A stretch of 64,000 nt of DNA, taken from contig OX463815.1 of the NCBI GenBank assembly GCA_949825045.1, forward strand, positions 18,407,231 to 18,471,230. Reading direction: 5' to 3'. The position numbers and the translations under genes are program-made. Within the stretch, counting starts at the first letter, position 1. Every line of letters starts with the position of its first letter. Below the pieces are notes generated by a model. It worked only from the letters and a program-made list of their open reading frames with translations. It did no database searches and was not told the origin of the DNA. This DNA is from Argyresthia goedartella. Lineage: Eukaryota > Arthropoda > Insecta > Lepidoptera > Argyresthiidae. Below, piece by piece: positions 20,047 through 29,575 of this stretch.

Positions 20047-22576
20047 ATGGCTAGTGGGTGGTCTAATGAAGAGACGTTTAAGTTCATAGAACTTTACCAG
20101 AGTTGTCCAGAAATTTGGAATCCGAGAAACAAAGGTCACAAAGAGAAAAATAAAAAGGTAAGATCTTGCATATTAACTATTTATTTATTTAATAATACGC
20201 TTATAATTATTACACTCAGCTAACGTAACTTATTACTTTGGATATAATGTACAACCAACGACACTTATTAACACTAAAATGGGATCTGACAAAATTTACT
20301 CCCCAAGGGGGGGGGGGGGAAATAGGGGGTCACAGTTTGTATTAAAATCAATCTATTCAAATAGGGTTTGTGGAAGTCGGTTTTTTTCTAAAGTTTAATT
20401 ATTACAGGTTCATGATGCGTGGACACGTATTGCTGATGAAATGCAAGTACCAGTGGCCGAATTGAAAAAGAAAAAAGATACTTTGCTTGCTGCTTTTCGC
20501 CTAAATCATAAAAAGGTCATCGCATCTCTTAAATCAGGTGCTGGGGAAAATGAAGTCTTTAAACCTATATGGATCTTCTATGATGCGTTGGCAGCCTCTA
20601 TGAGCGACGTGTATGATTGCAAGTCTATACTTGCTACGGAAGACAGTGTTGATGTAAGTTGTTGATGTATCCTTAATTTAAGGTCGATTCACACGTATCA
20701 GTGATCCCAATGATCCGGCACAGGTCCATTTAAGTGAAAAATATTCTTTCATACATTCTCTATGAGAGTAGTCACCTTTGATACTGAGAGAACTGCGTCG
20801 TCACGGACATTGACAAGTGTGACTACTCTCATAGAGAATGTATAAAAGAATATTTTTCACTGACACGGACCTGTGCCGGATCGGTGGGATCACTAATATG
20901 TGTGAATCGACCTTTACACAAACACTTTTAAGTATTAGAGTTATTTAAAAAATAATTCAGGAAGCATTGTCTTATTTTGATAGCGTTATTTGAAGCTCTT
21001 CGTGGTACCGATTGTAGGGGTGCAAATCCTGTATCTGTATTTTGTCTCCAAGAACCTGAAGAGACGAGTTGGCCATTATAGAAAGAAAGAAAGAAAGAAT
21101 ATCAATTTATTATTGTAACAATGTAATGTAACAATTTATCATATGTATCCGTAGTACCTGGAGGATTGTACAGTTCCCTAGACGTTTTACTTTTGCGTAA
21201 AAAATTATGCAATAAAACGCATGTCATAGTAACAATAGAAGCTTTGACATCACACAAATGCATGGGTTTTTTAAAAACTCTGAACTTACTGGCCATTATA
21301 CCGAAAGTATTTTCAACTACTACTCGGGAGTGAGAAAGTTCTTGATTAAATAACCTTTGCGGGGTATCAAGTGCATGGTGTCCAGGAAAAGGTTTCATTA
21401 AATTTGTACTTAAAGGGAATGCGCCATCGCCCAAAAATACATAAGGTTGGTCAATATTAAACCCTGGAAGTGGGCTAGGTGGCGGCAAATTAATAGTGTT
21501 ACTTGTAATTTTTTTCAATAAAACACTGCTATTGTAGACCCCCCCATCACTGATACGTCCTTTTGCGCCTACTTCAGCAAACAGGAAACAGTAGTCGTGG
21601 TCTACTAAAGCTAGTAAAACAATGCTGAAATATCCTTTGTAATTGATATAGTCTGATGCACTGTGAGGTGGTGGTAGTATATTTATATGCTTTCCATCCA
21701 AAGCTCCTAGGCAGTGAGGGAAGGGGAATTTTTGAGCCTTTTCAAGCCATTTATCCGTAGTACTTGGTAACTGAAAATAAAAGATCTAAATTAGTATTGC
21801 AATCTTTTTTTTAGGCAAGAGAAGATGAAGAAATTTTGAACACGCAGCCGTCACCACAGCCGCAAGAATCAAAAACTTCATCACAAAGGTCTATCCCAGT
21901 ACAAAGGCGGCGCTCTAATAATCCACCAGAACTTGCAGAAACCAGTGCACAAATGAAAACAACTCTATCTACACTTAATTATGTGTTAGTTGCAAAAAAG
22001 AATTTAGCTGTTGATAAAGTTGTTGAGGACGATTGCGACCTCTATGGCAGGCTTCTGGCTAAAGCCATGAGACATTTTAACGAGATTGAAAGATTAGAAC
22101 TTAGACATGAGATCGATGGTTTAATTATAAAGAAGAAGCGCTCATTATGTAAACGCTATGTAGCATCACCATCGGAAATTATTATAAGCTCTAATCGCCC
22201 TTTAACTTCGCATAGCATGTATTCCGACTCTTCATCATCCCCGTATGGTCAATATCGACCATCCTCGTCAAAGAGAACATACAGTTCGTCTTCGCCTTTT
22301 TCTCAGGTTCAGCAAAACATGTCGCAACATGTTTATGCAGTCGCTTCACCTCAGACCATGGAGGGACAGCAAAACATGTCGCAACATGTTTATGCAGTCG
22401 CTTCACCTCCTCAGACCACCGAGGGTCAGCAAAACATATCGCAACATGTTTATGCAGTCGCTTCACCTCCTCAGACCACCGAGGGTCAGCAAAACATATC
22501 GCAACATGTTTATGAAGTCGCTTCACCTCCTAACAGTCCTTGGATATTTTACGTAAAGCTTATTCGAATGCCATGA
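20047..22576 (+). CDS. Harbinger-encoded MADF-BESS DNA-binding protein (spliced)
   Basis: Three exons join in phase 0: 20047-20157, 20408-20653 and 21815-22576. Donors are AAG|GTAAGA and GAT|GTAAGT; acceptors are ATTACAG and TTTTTAG. The product is 372 residues. Residues about 9-115 form a MADF domain (FKFIELYQSCPEIWN, HDAWTRIADEM, LKKKKDTLLAAFR, KPIWIFYDAL). Residues about 193-226 (LYGRLLAKAMRHF, LELRHEIDGLI) resemble a BESS motif. Four near-identical 19-20-residue repeats (NMSQHVYAVASP) follow at about 285-356. In PIF/Harbinger elements this partner binds element DNA and brings the transposase to it in the nucleus. No stop or frameshift is seen. Intron 2 contains the antisense transposase exon 3. 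A host MADF gene is less likely because the TIRs enclose it. Confidence 0.85.
20158..20407 (+). other. Intron 1 of the MADF gene, with a G homopolymer
   Basis: GTAAGA to ACAG, 250 bp, with 12 consecutive G near 20308-20319. Confidence 0.8.
20681..20917. mobile_element. Palindromic MITE in MADF intron 2
   Basis: Ends AAGGTCGATTCACACG and CGTGTGAATCGACCTT-like are inverted. The arms continue through GATCCGGCACAGGTCC and TATTCTTT.ATACATTCTCT. It lies wholly in the intron, so the MADF reading frame is unaffected. Confidence 0.85.
22312..22530 (+). repeat. In-frame 57/60-bp tandem repeat in MADF exon 3
   Basis: Four units of CAGCAAAACAT(G/A)TCGCAACA...GTCGCTTCACCT. Unit lengths are multiples of three, so the frame is kept; one 3-bp length change adds a proline. 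Confidence 0.9.
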
Positions 22577-22589
22577 TTTAAATGACATT

Positions 22590-22950
22590 TTGTAATTAAG
22601 TGTTGATTTAAAAAAATGTTTTTTATATAACTATAGTTCTTCCATTATAAGAATATTTTTTTGACAGTTCTCTGCTTGAGACTTAATTCAACGATGTAAG
22701 AACGATTTTAGAATAGTAGCTACCTAAATGTCTCCCATTCTAAAATCGTTCTTGAGAACTGTCAATTCATAATAATAAAATAATAAAATGGAAGGACTAT
22801 AAGTTACGTAAAGGTACATTTTTTTATTAAGTGTTGATTTAAAAATGATAATCTTTATTAAACTAAGTTACGTGAAGGTACATGTTGGAATTAAGTGTTG
22901 ATTTAAAAAATGATAATTTTTATATAACTAAGTTTCGTAAAGGTATAAAT
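22590..22950. repeat. Tandem repeat of about 70 bp after the MADF stop, split by a MITE
   Basis: AAGTGTTGATTTAAAAA and AAGTTACGTAAAGGTAC recur three times. The first unit is interrupted by the palindromic insertion at 22632-22803. Confidence 0.75.
22632..22803. mobile_element. Palindromic MITE in the Harbinger 3' region
   Basis: Outer arms TAGTTCTTCCATT / AATGGAAGGACTA and inner arms GACAGTTCTC / GAGAACTGTC and AACGATTTTAGAAT / ATTCTAAAATCGTT. The flanks suggest a TATA target. Confidence 0.75.
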
Positions 22951-23190
22951 ATAAAATAGTTCTAAAGATTTCAAGTCTTTTTTTATTTTAATAGCTTACC
23001 TTAACCATATCCTCCAAAACTTCCATCAATGCTTGGCATACATCAGGAATAATACGAGATATAATTTGGCTAGAAACTTTAAACAAATAGTGCAAGCTTC
23101 TATAGCTCCCCAGTAGCCAAAAATCTCAATGTGATTGCAAGTCGTATTTTAACTGGTATGGACTCTCTGAAAGTCGTTTCTTGTTTTGCT

Positions 23191-23249
23191 ACAAGAATTA
23201 TATATATATATATAAAATATATAATATATAAATATATATAAAATTATAC
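23191..23249. repeat. AT-rich insertion in transposase exon 2
   Basis: A nearly pure A/T segment of about 58 bp, with GTA at both junctions on the minus strand. It separates two codons that are adjacent in family proteins. It could be read as a tiny intron or an AT-repeat expansion. Confidence 0.6.
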
Positions 23250-23724
23250 TAATGGGGATATTTTTTGGACCAAATAGTTGAAATCGCTCGATGACATGCG
23301 TATAAAGTTTTCGAATTCTCCAGAAGATTCGGCCAATAACTCAGCAAGCTGATCATCCATAATTTCTCTGAAAAATGAATATGTTTATGTGATAGTGTTA
23401 AAGAGACAAATAAATATTTTTAGAATTGTGAAGTTAGTAGGTACTTACCTTGTTCTATTGCGATGAATGGTCAAACACCACCATCTTCTTTTCCTCCATT
23501 TTTTTTTCACAACTTTGCGTTGAACCACATTCACATAATGATTGTACACTGCAATTAAACAAATTGTTGCAGCAGCAACACACTCCACGTCCATCTTGAT
23601 CGTTTGCCGTTGACAAACAGCTACGGACGATTGTGTGTATGCTTGCACGATTGGCCCCCCTCTTCATAATCGCCGATTACACGATCACACGATCAACGAT
23701 CACCGCCGATCGTGTAGAGCGGCC

Positions 23725-24077
23725 TTTACGCATTCTCCCAAGAAGTGCTGGCTACTTTCTTCCAAGCCACAGTTTATAAGTTTTTATGTGGTTTAGTGGA
23801 TTCCGGGGGGCGGAATGGTAATTTTGTTCACCTTTTTGTTCATCACTTCCGAAGTTATCAAATCTAAAATTAATAAAATATATTTTTGAAAAGTTTATAA
23901 AGCGCACTTTTTAACGTGACTACAGGACTTATTGGTGTTTTTTTCGTTTGGTCATTTTACCCCCTCGACTTTTTTGCAGGCAATTATTTCTTCATATTAG
24001 AATTGAATTATTTTGCAGTTATCAAGATAAGTATTTTTGCAGAAGATTTCAAGAATCTATCTCTTATAGTTCCTGAG
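23725..24077. other. Nothing recognised
   Basis: Flank of the Harbinger element with no gene-like content. Confidence 0.4.
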
Positions 24078-24160
24078 AAAAGTGCCTGTGACAGACGGAC
24101 GGACGGACGGACGGACGGAAACGCGAGTGATCCTATCTTTCGAGGTACGGAACACTAAAA
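24078..24160 (-). mobile_element. GTCY element, microsatellite end only
   Basis: CTGTGACAGACGGACGGACGG, then TTTCGAGGTACGGAACACTAAAAATT. Confidence 0.7.
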
Positions 24161-24486
24161 ATTAAGCACTTACGTCAAATTAAAAGTTACACTTTGGTTG
24201 AATTATTCAGCCCATTAAATGTTTTGATCATAGGAGTTATACATATAATAAACAAAGCCTTTCGTTAATCTGAGGTTTTGACAATTTATGATTAAATATC
24301 GACATTTCAGTTACAGGCTAACGAAATTTGAACGAAATGGGTAGGGAATTAACCACCTTAGACAAGCTTTAAGTGAAATTGTTAATTTATAGAGTCAATA
24401 TTTAAGTTTGGATTTTGAGGATGTTGTACAAACAAAACTTCAATCTTGCTTAAGTCGCGAAATTACCAAATCTCTCCAAATCTATA

Positions 24487-24668
24487 ATGTCACCGGAAAA
24501 TAATACGATCCGCAAGTTTATAAATTTCCTAATATTTTTTCCGCAAGTTTATAAATATACTAACCTGACCTAACCTAACTTAACATAACCTAACCTAACC
24601 TAACCTAGCCTAATATAATCTAAAAGGAAGTTTATAAACTTGCGGATCGTATTATTTTCCGGTGACAT
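24487..24668. mobile_element. Palindromic MITE with a telomere-like (CCTAA)n core
   Basis: Inverted ends of about 37 bp begin ATGTCACCGGAAAATAATAC and reach AAGTTTATAAA. The centre (about 24560-24615) is a run of CCTAACCTAA repeats, the complement of the insect telomere unit TTAGG. TATA flanks both ends. No coding capacity. Confidence 0.85.
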
Positions 24669-25017
24669 ATATATAAAATAGGGCAAATGTTGTATTGTAA
24701 GGCGCTGTCATGACGTGATAACTCGGCGTGCAATCTATGGGAGTAGCGTAGCGTGGAATGACAAGTTTTTCGAAAATTTTCAAAAAGGAGGGGATATGGG
24801 GTTGGAAATGTAAAAAAAAACTTCTACCGCCCCAGCGGGTTGACAGATTTTAACAAATTAGGTGATCTTGAAATTGAAATAGGCTATATAATGTTAGAAA
24901 ATGTAGTTTAAAAGGTTATTGGTGCGGTCTACTTTCATACTCCATGTATGTAACCAGCAACCGTAGCATGCCGACCCCGTGGGAGGTGTTGTAGCGGGAA
25001 AGTGAAGGACCTGTGCA
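24669..25017. other. Nothing recognised apart from a GTCY scrap
   Basis: TTATTGGTGCGGTCTACTTTC and ACTCCATGTATGTAACCAG near 24918-24960 are an internal piece of a GTCY element. Confidence 0.5.
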
Positions 25018-25283
25018 ATATGTCATTTGATTAGATGACCATATTTTGGGGAATGATAACAATTACCCATCATTATGAACAACTTTTCCCAAGGAACATT
25101 TGGTCTCAAATGAAAAAAAAAATATCCCTCAGTACATTGACCCGATCAGCTGATTACAAGTTACTATGGGGGACCAAACATTTTTTTTCGTTTGCGACCA
25201 TATGTTTCTTGAGGCAAATAATGCATAATGACAGATGGTCATGCATAATGACAGATGGTCAGCTGATTAAATGTCACACTGTA
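25018..25283. mobile_element. Palindromic MITE (ATTTAATTAGCTGA family), copy 3
   Basis: ATGTCATTTGATTAGATGACC at the left and GTCAGCTGATTAAATGTCAC at the right, with the shared GACCCGATCAGCTGATTACA centre. A 20-bp internal duplication (GCATAATGACAGATGGTCAT) lies at about 25222-25262. Confidence 0.82.
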
Positions 25284-25316
25284 TAAAGCTCTGTCCCTCA
25301 CATTTCGCGACAGTAC

Positions 25317-25318
<2 letters not shown>

Positions 25319-25362
<44 letters not shown>
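25319..25362. repeat. 44-base C homopolymer
   Basis: Forty-four consecutive C beside AAGCTCTGTCCCTCACATTTCGCGA. A relative of that flank (AAAGCTCTGTCCCCCACCTTTCGCGA) recurs at 42379-42404. The run length may be a sequencing or assembly estimate. Confidence 0.9.
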
Positions 25363-26170
25363 ATAGTTTTCATTTGAATAGTTCAACAGTTATCTTGTTA
25401 TTTAAATTGTAGTCTTGAACACTTAAGAGTCATCAAATAGATGATGCGTGGGAGTGCCGAGCTATAACGTGATTGCGAAAGGGTCATTGGGTGACGCTGG
25501 CAATGCCTGTCTCATTGATGACTCATTGACCGCGAGATGTTCTTCTGTTCTGGCAGACAGTGGGCGAGTCGGAAAATTTATTTCTTAAATTTTGCTTAAT
25601 CCCGATTTTCCAATAGTTTTTTATGGGGGGGGGGGCCCATAAAAAACTGCATGTTTCTATTACAACCGTGCCACTTACAAGTTACGTGGCTAGGTGGTAT
25701 CGCATGAGTTCATGTAATTGCTATTACTCAACTGTTGCACGTGGTATTGCGTCTCTAGGTAGGTACCTACCAACCTACTATCAAAGACGGAGTAGATAAA
25801 TACCATCATGGCATGACTTAACCTATCATATTAACGACCGTCGGTATCTAATATTACGTCATAGTGCTTTTTATCTCCATAGAATTTTGTTCCATTTCAA
25901 GCTTCAATATACTTTCTTTAAGGTTACTAGGTAAGGACAAGGAAGCCAAATATATAAATAATCACAGACGCTTCATTTGTTGATATTTCAATGGCAGTTG
26001 TCCAATTTACTAACCTAGTAGACATGAAAATCTAAATTTATTGATCTTGTTTATAAGATTAAATTATGGTAGAATTGGTAGCTGCCTAGTACCAGCTTAC
26101 TGAAAGATTAATTATTATTAATTACACTAACGAACACAGTGTAATGACAAAACTATTCACCCTATTTCAG
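25363..26170. other. Non-coding; probably intronic to the C2 gene
   Basis: It precedes an exon whose phase and sequence demand an upstream coding exon, so it is likely intron. I searched it for a C2 N-terminal exon and saw none. It ends in a good acceptor, CACCCTATTTCAG. Confidence 0.55.
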
Positions 26171-26686
26171 GTCAAAGTGTTCCCGGGGGATCATAAGTTC
26201 GAGACGACGTCACAGGAGAGTTCCTGGCCAGTCTGGAACGAAGACTTCAAGTTCAACTTAAAACCAAAAGAAAAAGAAGCAAAAAAAGCAACCAAAGAGC
26301 TTGACCTCCAAAACTTGGTCGCCGGCCATTTTGTCTCGTTAACCATATACGCCTTATTAGAGCCTCCCAAATTAGAAACGGACAAACGCAGAACAGGCAA
26401 GACATTAGACAGCAAAAGAACTTCGAAAGTAGCGACCACCGAGCAAGAGGAACCGAAGTCTAAAAACAGTTTTTTCGAAAAGACGTTTAGTAGTTTTAAG
26501 TCAACGAAGTCGGAAGCAGTAGCACAGAAGTCACTCCTTGAGAAAAGACGGACTGTGGGTGCTGCGACGTGGAATTTCGACTCCAAACTGTTCCAAAATG
26601 ATCTCAAGAATGGGCTCGTCGGGACGCCGGACATCTGGCGACCAATCAGCGCAATTGCTAGTGGTCTTTCAGCTACTGATTCTAGG
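26171..26686 (+). CDS. Tandem-C2 (synaptotagmin-like) protein, exon A
   Basis: This is the first visible exon of a host gene, 172 codons, starting in phase 0 after CTATTTCAG and ending AGG|GTAAGA. It opens inside a C2 domain (VKVFPGDHKFETTSQES, VWNEDFKFNL, HFVSLTIYALLEP). A lysine/serine-rich insertion of about 60 residues (67-125) follows. The domain then resumes with RRTVGAATWNFDSKLFQNDL and DIWRPI, as in the last strands of a C2 domain. The usual SDPYV start and Ca2+-binding loop 1 must lie in an upstream exon that I could not find. C2 proteins of this class bind membranes and act in vesicle traffic. The exact orthologue is not recognised. Confidence 0.82.
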
Positions 26687-26767
26687 GTAAGATGACATTT
26701 CATAATTATTACCATTGGAGTTAATGATAGGTTTCTTCTCATAAATATTTCACCAATAGGTATGCTT

Positions 26768-26873
26768 ATTCATTTATATCGTTCACAGTAGTCACTTTTC
26801 AATACCTGTACATAAGCGCAGTAATTCTCGCCAACACCGCCCAGCGCTCTTAATTCGTGGCGCGAGGTATACT
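26768..26873. mobile_element. Short MITE (TATACCTCGCGCCACG family) in intron A
   Basis: CGCCAACACCGCCCAGCGC and TTCGTGGCGCGAGGTATAC match the right half of 31707-31828. Confidence 0.65.
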
Positions 26874-27140
26874 TACCTTACGCTTCAAATCAGGTTAAAT
26901 TAAAACCTGTCAGCTCTTATGTAGCGATAGTAGATATTGGATTCCACTATGGATTATTTGTTAATTAAAATACGTATAGCATTATATAGATTATTTAGAG
27001 CAATATTAAATTGCTGTCCAGAACACTGCGGCCATGTTTTACGGTCGTTAAGGAAATTTAACGAACGACGTTTGTCCATAGCTCCCAGCATCGTTACGAC
27101 ATCTTTTTAGACGAAGTATGCATTATATTTATTTTAATAG

Positions 27141-27200
27141 GTAGAGAAATCCTTTACCATAGGAGAGTTTCCGGATACGAACCTGCTACATGCTGCGCAG
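27141..27200 (+). CDS. Tandem-C2 protein, exon B (60-bp microexon)
   Basis: The exon is 20 codons, VEKSFTIGEFPDTNLLHAAQ, flanked by TTTTAATAG and CAG|GTAGGT. It starts and ends in phase 0, which fits exon A before and exon C after. It belongs to the linker between the two C2 domains. Evidence is phase, splice sites and open frame rather than similarity, so it is less certain than its neighbours; it could be alternatively spliced. Confidence 0.65.
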
Positions 27201-28162
27201 GTAGGTATCTACCTATAACAGTTTGAACTGTTCTTATTACCATATGCTAATAAGAACTTACGAGTGCATATTCAAGTTCCAGTGTACAGTTCAGCGAGAT
27301 GTGCGTCCAATTTTAGTTTAAGATGCTAATATCAATTAGGGACCGTATGTAAGAATCATTTTAACCGACAAACACTTGATAGTACATATATATAATCATA
27401 AATAGACACGGGTTTCGTGTCCTCTTGCGAATCGAGTAGGTAGATATACCTAAGATTGTTGATTGCATGATGATGATTATGAGAACCTACCTTACAATAG
27501 AACTGAATCGACCTTGACTGGTGTATGACTCGATGATGAGATGAGTATAAATTAAAATAGACGCTTGTTTTTTATTATTTTGTACCAGGTAGGTTTTTAG
27601 CAATCTGGTTATCCAATATTTTGCCGTTATGATTGTATTTCAGATCTCTTCGTCTCCATGAATTTGTTGATTAGGTTGCAATAGCAAGCTCATCGCGGCT
27701 TAGTTGATATACCTACCTACCTAAAAAAATTATATGAGCCCCTCAGATATTAGACCCTATGACTTATCGAAATTACTCTGATATTCTTGTTCAATTCACT
27801 GGAGGCGGAAGTGAAGACAGCAAAACTATGAGCACGCACGGTACGGAAAGCACAAAATATGGAATCAAGATCTAAAACCACCACAAAAAACACACGTTTT
27901 CCTTCAATTCAAAAACCAAAATCCACTGATGAGATTAGTAACCGTATGTACTTGGAAGTTATTTTGCAAACATTCGAATATAGATACATCTCCCATCCTT
28001 CCTTTTTATGTTTTTTTTTATCCGATAACCTCATCCAAGCTTACCTCAAGTATATAGGTAAGGCTAGTCAAAAATACTGATTTGCACAGCAAAAAAGGAT
28101 CAACAAAAACACTTTTTATGTTTTAAATATTTTATGTGTACTTATGTTTATGTTTAAAGTAG
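27201..28162. other. Intron B, left part; nothing recognised
   Basis: Contains (TACC)n-type short repeats. The 73-codon frame at 27859-28080 has no domain. Confidence 0.5.
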
Positions 28163-28570
28163 TTTATCTACACATGTTTCATAAACCCTCTTTACTGCGT
28201 CCAAAAACCGCACGTTACGATCAGCATAATGTTAAGCTAGTTTGTAAAAACTCATTTCTTATCTGAATTTTGAACATTAGACCATAATGTGTAAACTACA
28301 TATTATGACATTCAAATTTCGAACGCCGACGCCCGCCTGCGCGCCGGCCCTACTTTGTCTGTGAAGTTGGTACCTACTACAGAACAAACTAAACAACTCA
28401 ATGCCACAATGCCGGTCAAACATGCGGTTCTTGAACACATCAAAGAGAGCTTATGATATGTGTGTAGATAAACTAGTGTATGTAACTGTACATAATTAGG
28501 CATTAAAACTCTCGAATGATATTATTCGAGTTTTAATGCCCTCCATTATGCAGCAGTCACATAAACTACT
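28163..28570 (-). mobile_element. AGTAGTTTAT-ended repeat, unit A (inverted)
   Basis: AACCCTCTTTACTGCG, TTCGAACGCCGACGCC, AACACATCAAAGAGAGC and CTCCATTATGCAGCAGTCAC in the same order as 9890-10335. It abuts unit B head to head. Confidence 0.75.
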
Positions 28571-29077
28571 ATTATGTGACTGATACATAATGGATGGCAT
28601 TAAAACTCGAGGGTGGGTTTATGAAACCAGCCGAAGGCGAGTTTCATAATAATATCACTCGAGAGTTTTAATGCCTAATTATGCACAGTTACATACACTA
28701 GTTTATCTACACACATATCATAAGCTCTCTTTGATGTGTTCAGGAACCGCATGTTTGACCGGCATTGTGGTTCTGCAATTCTTTAGATTGTTCTTTAGTA
28801 CCAACTTCACGCAGGCGGGCGTCGGCGTTCGAAATTTGAATGTCAGTACCAACTTCACAGACAAATTAGGGACGGCACGCGGGTGGGCGTCGGCGTTCGA
28901 AATTTGAATGTCATTATATGTAGAAAACTATACTACTACACATAATGACCATTATGTGTAGTTTTCCAGATACGAAACGAGTTTTTACCTAGTAGTTTAA
29001 CATAATGCTGATCGTAACGTGCGGTTTTTGAACGCAGTAAAGAGGGTTTATGATACGTGTGTAGATAATAGTAGTTT
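28571..29077 (+). mobile_element. AGTAGTTTAT-ended repeat, unit B
   Basis: Opposite in orientation to unit A, with the block GGGCGTCGGCGTTCGAAATT present twice (about 28817 and 28888) and a CATAATGACCATTATG hairpin. It ends at TGTAGATAATAGTAG, where unit C begins. Confidence 0.75.
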
Positions 29078-29575
29078 ATGTGACTGCTGCATAATGGAGG
29101 GCATTAAAACTCGAGTTCGGCTGAGTTTCATAATAATATCACTCGAGAGTTTTAATTCCTAATTATGTACAGTTACATACACTAGTTTATCTACACACAT
29201 ATCATAAGCTCTCTTTGATGTGTTCGGGAACCGCATGTTTGACCAGCATTGTGGCTCTGCAATTGTTTAGCTTGTTCTGTAGTAGGTACCAACTTCACGC
29301 AGGCGGGCGTCGGCGTTCGAAATTTGAATGTCAGTACCAACTTCACAAACAAACTAGGGACGCCACGCAGGCAGGCGTCGGCGTTCGAAATTTGAATGTC
29401 ATTATATGTAGAAAAACTACACATAATGACCATAATGTGTAGTTTTCCAGATACGAAACGAGTTTTTACCAAGTAGTTTAACATAATGCTGATCGTAACA
29501 TTGCGTGCGGTTTTTGAACGCAGTAAAGAGGGTTTATGATACGTGTGTAGATAAACTACTATTTTGTTATTCTTA
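29078..29575 (+). mobile_element. AGTAGTTTAT-ended repeat, unit C
   Basis: Head to tail with unit B, again with the duplicated GGGCGTCGGCGTTCGAAATT-type block and the CATAATGACCATAATG hairpin. It ends TGTAGATAAACTACTA. Confidence 0.75.

Larger units (their letters stand above)
21102..23594 (-). pseudogene. PIF/Harbinger DDE transposase, spliced, frameshifted
   Basis: Three minus-strand exons can be read: 23594-23449 (MDVECVAAATICL, ending WCLTIHRNRTR across the junction), 23367-23000 (FENFIRMSSSDFNYLVQ, then RLAITLRFLATG, then SYRSLHYLFKVSSQIIS) and 21770-21102 (GALDGKHI, FLGDGAFPLSTNLMKPFPG, HSRVVVENTFGIMASKFRVF). The three DDE residues are all present in exon 3 (D of LDG, D of GDG, E of VVEN). 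Donors GTAAGT and GTAAGC and acceptors CAG match consensus, and phase is kept. Exon 2 has two lesions: an AT-rich insertion of about 58 bp (23191-23249) between ISPLV and AKQETTF, and a 2-bp loss at about 23107/23108 just after LATG. The transposase normally cuts and joins element ends; this copy should be inactive. The 199-codon frame of exon 3 is intact on its own. Confidence 0.85.
19761..23724. mobile_element. PIF/Harbinger transposon with two interleaved genes
   Basis: The terminal inverted repeats are GGCTCCTCTACACGATCGGCG (19761-) and, reversed, GGCCGCTCTACACGATCGGCG (-23724), with more CGATCACGATCA-type subterminal repeats inside. The 3.96-kb interior has exactly the two genes expected of insect Harbingers: a MADF/Myb-like DNA-binding protein (+) and a DDE transposase (-). 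The MADF gene is open; the transposase has a frameshift. A 3-bp target duplication was not clear (AAT left, TTT right). Two palindromic MITEs have inserted within it. Confidence 0.88.

Noticed and set aside
22191..22526. 111-codon minus-strand repeat protein
   Set aside because: Antisense of the in-frame repeat in MADF exon 3.
26191..26742. 183-codon minus-strand frame
   Set aside because: It is the antisense shadow of C2 exon A, which has splice sites and domain similarity on the plus strand.
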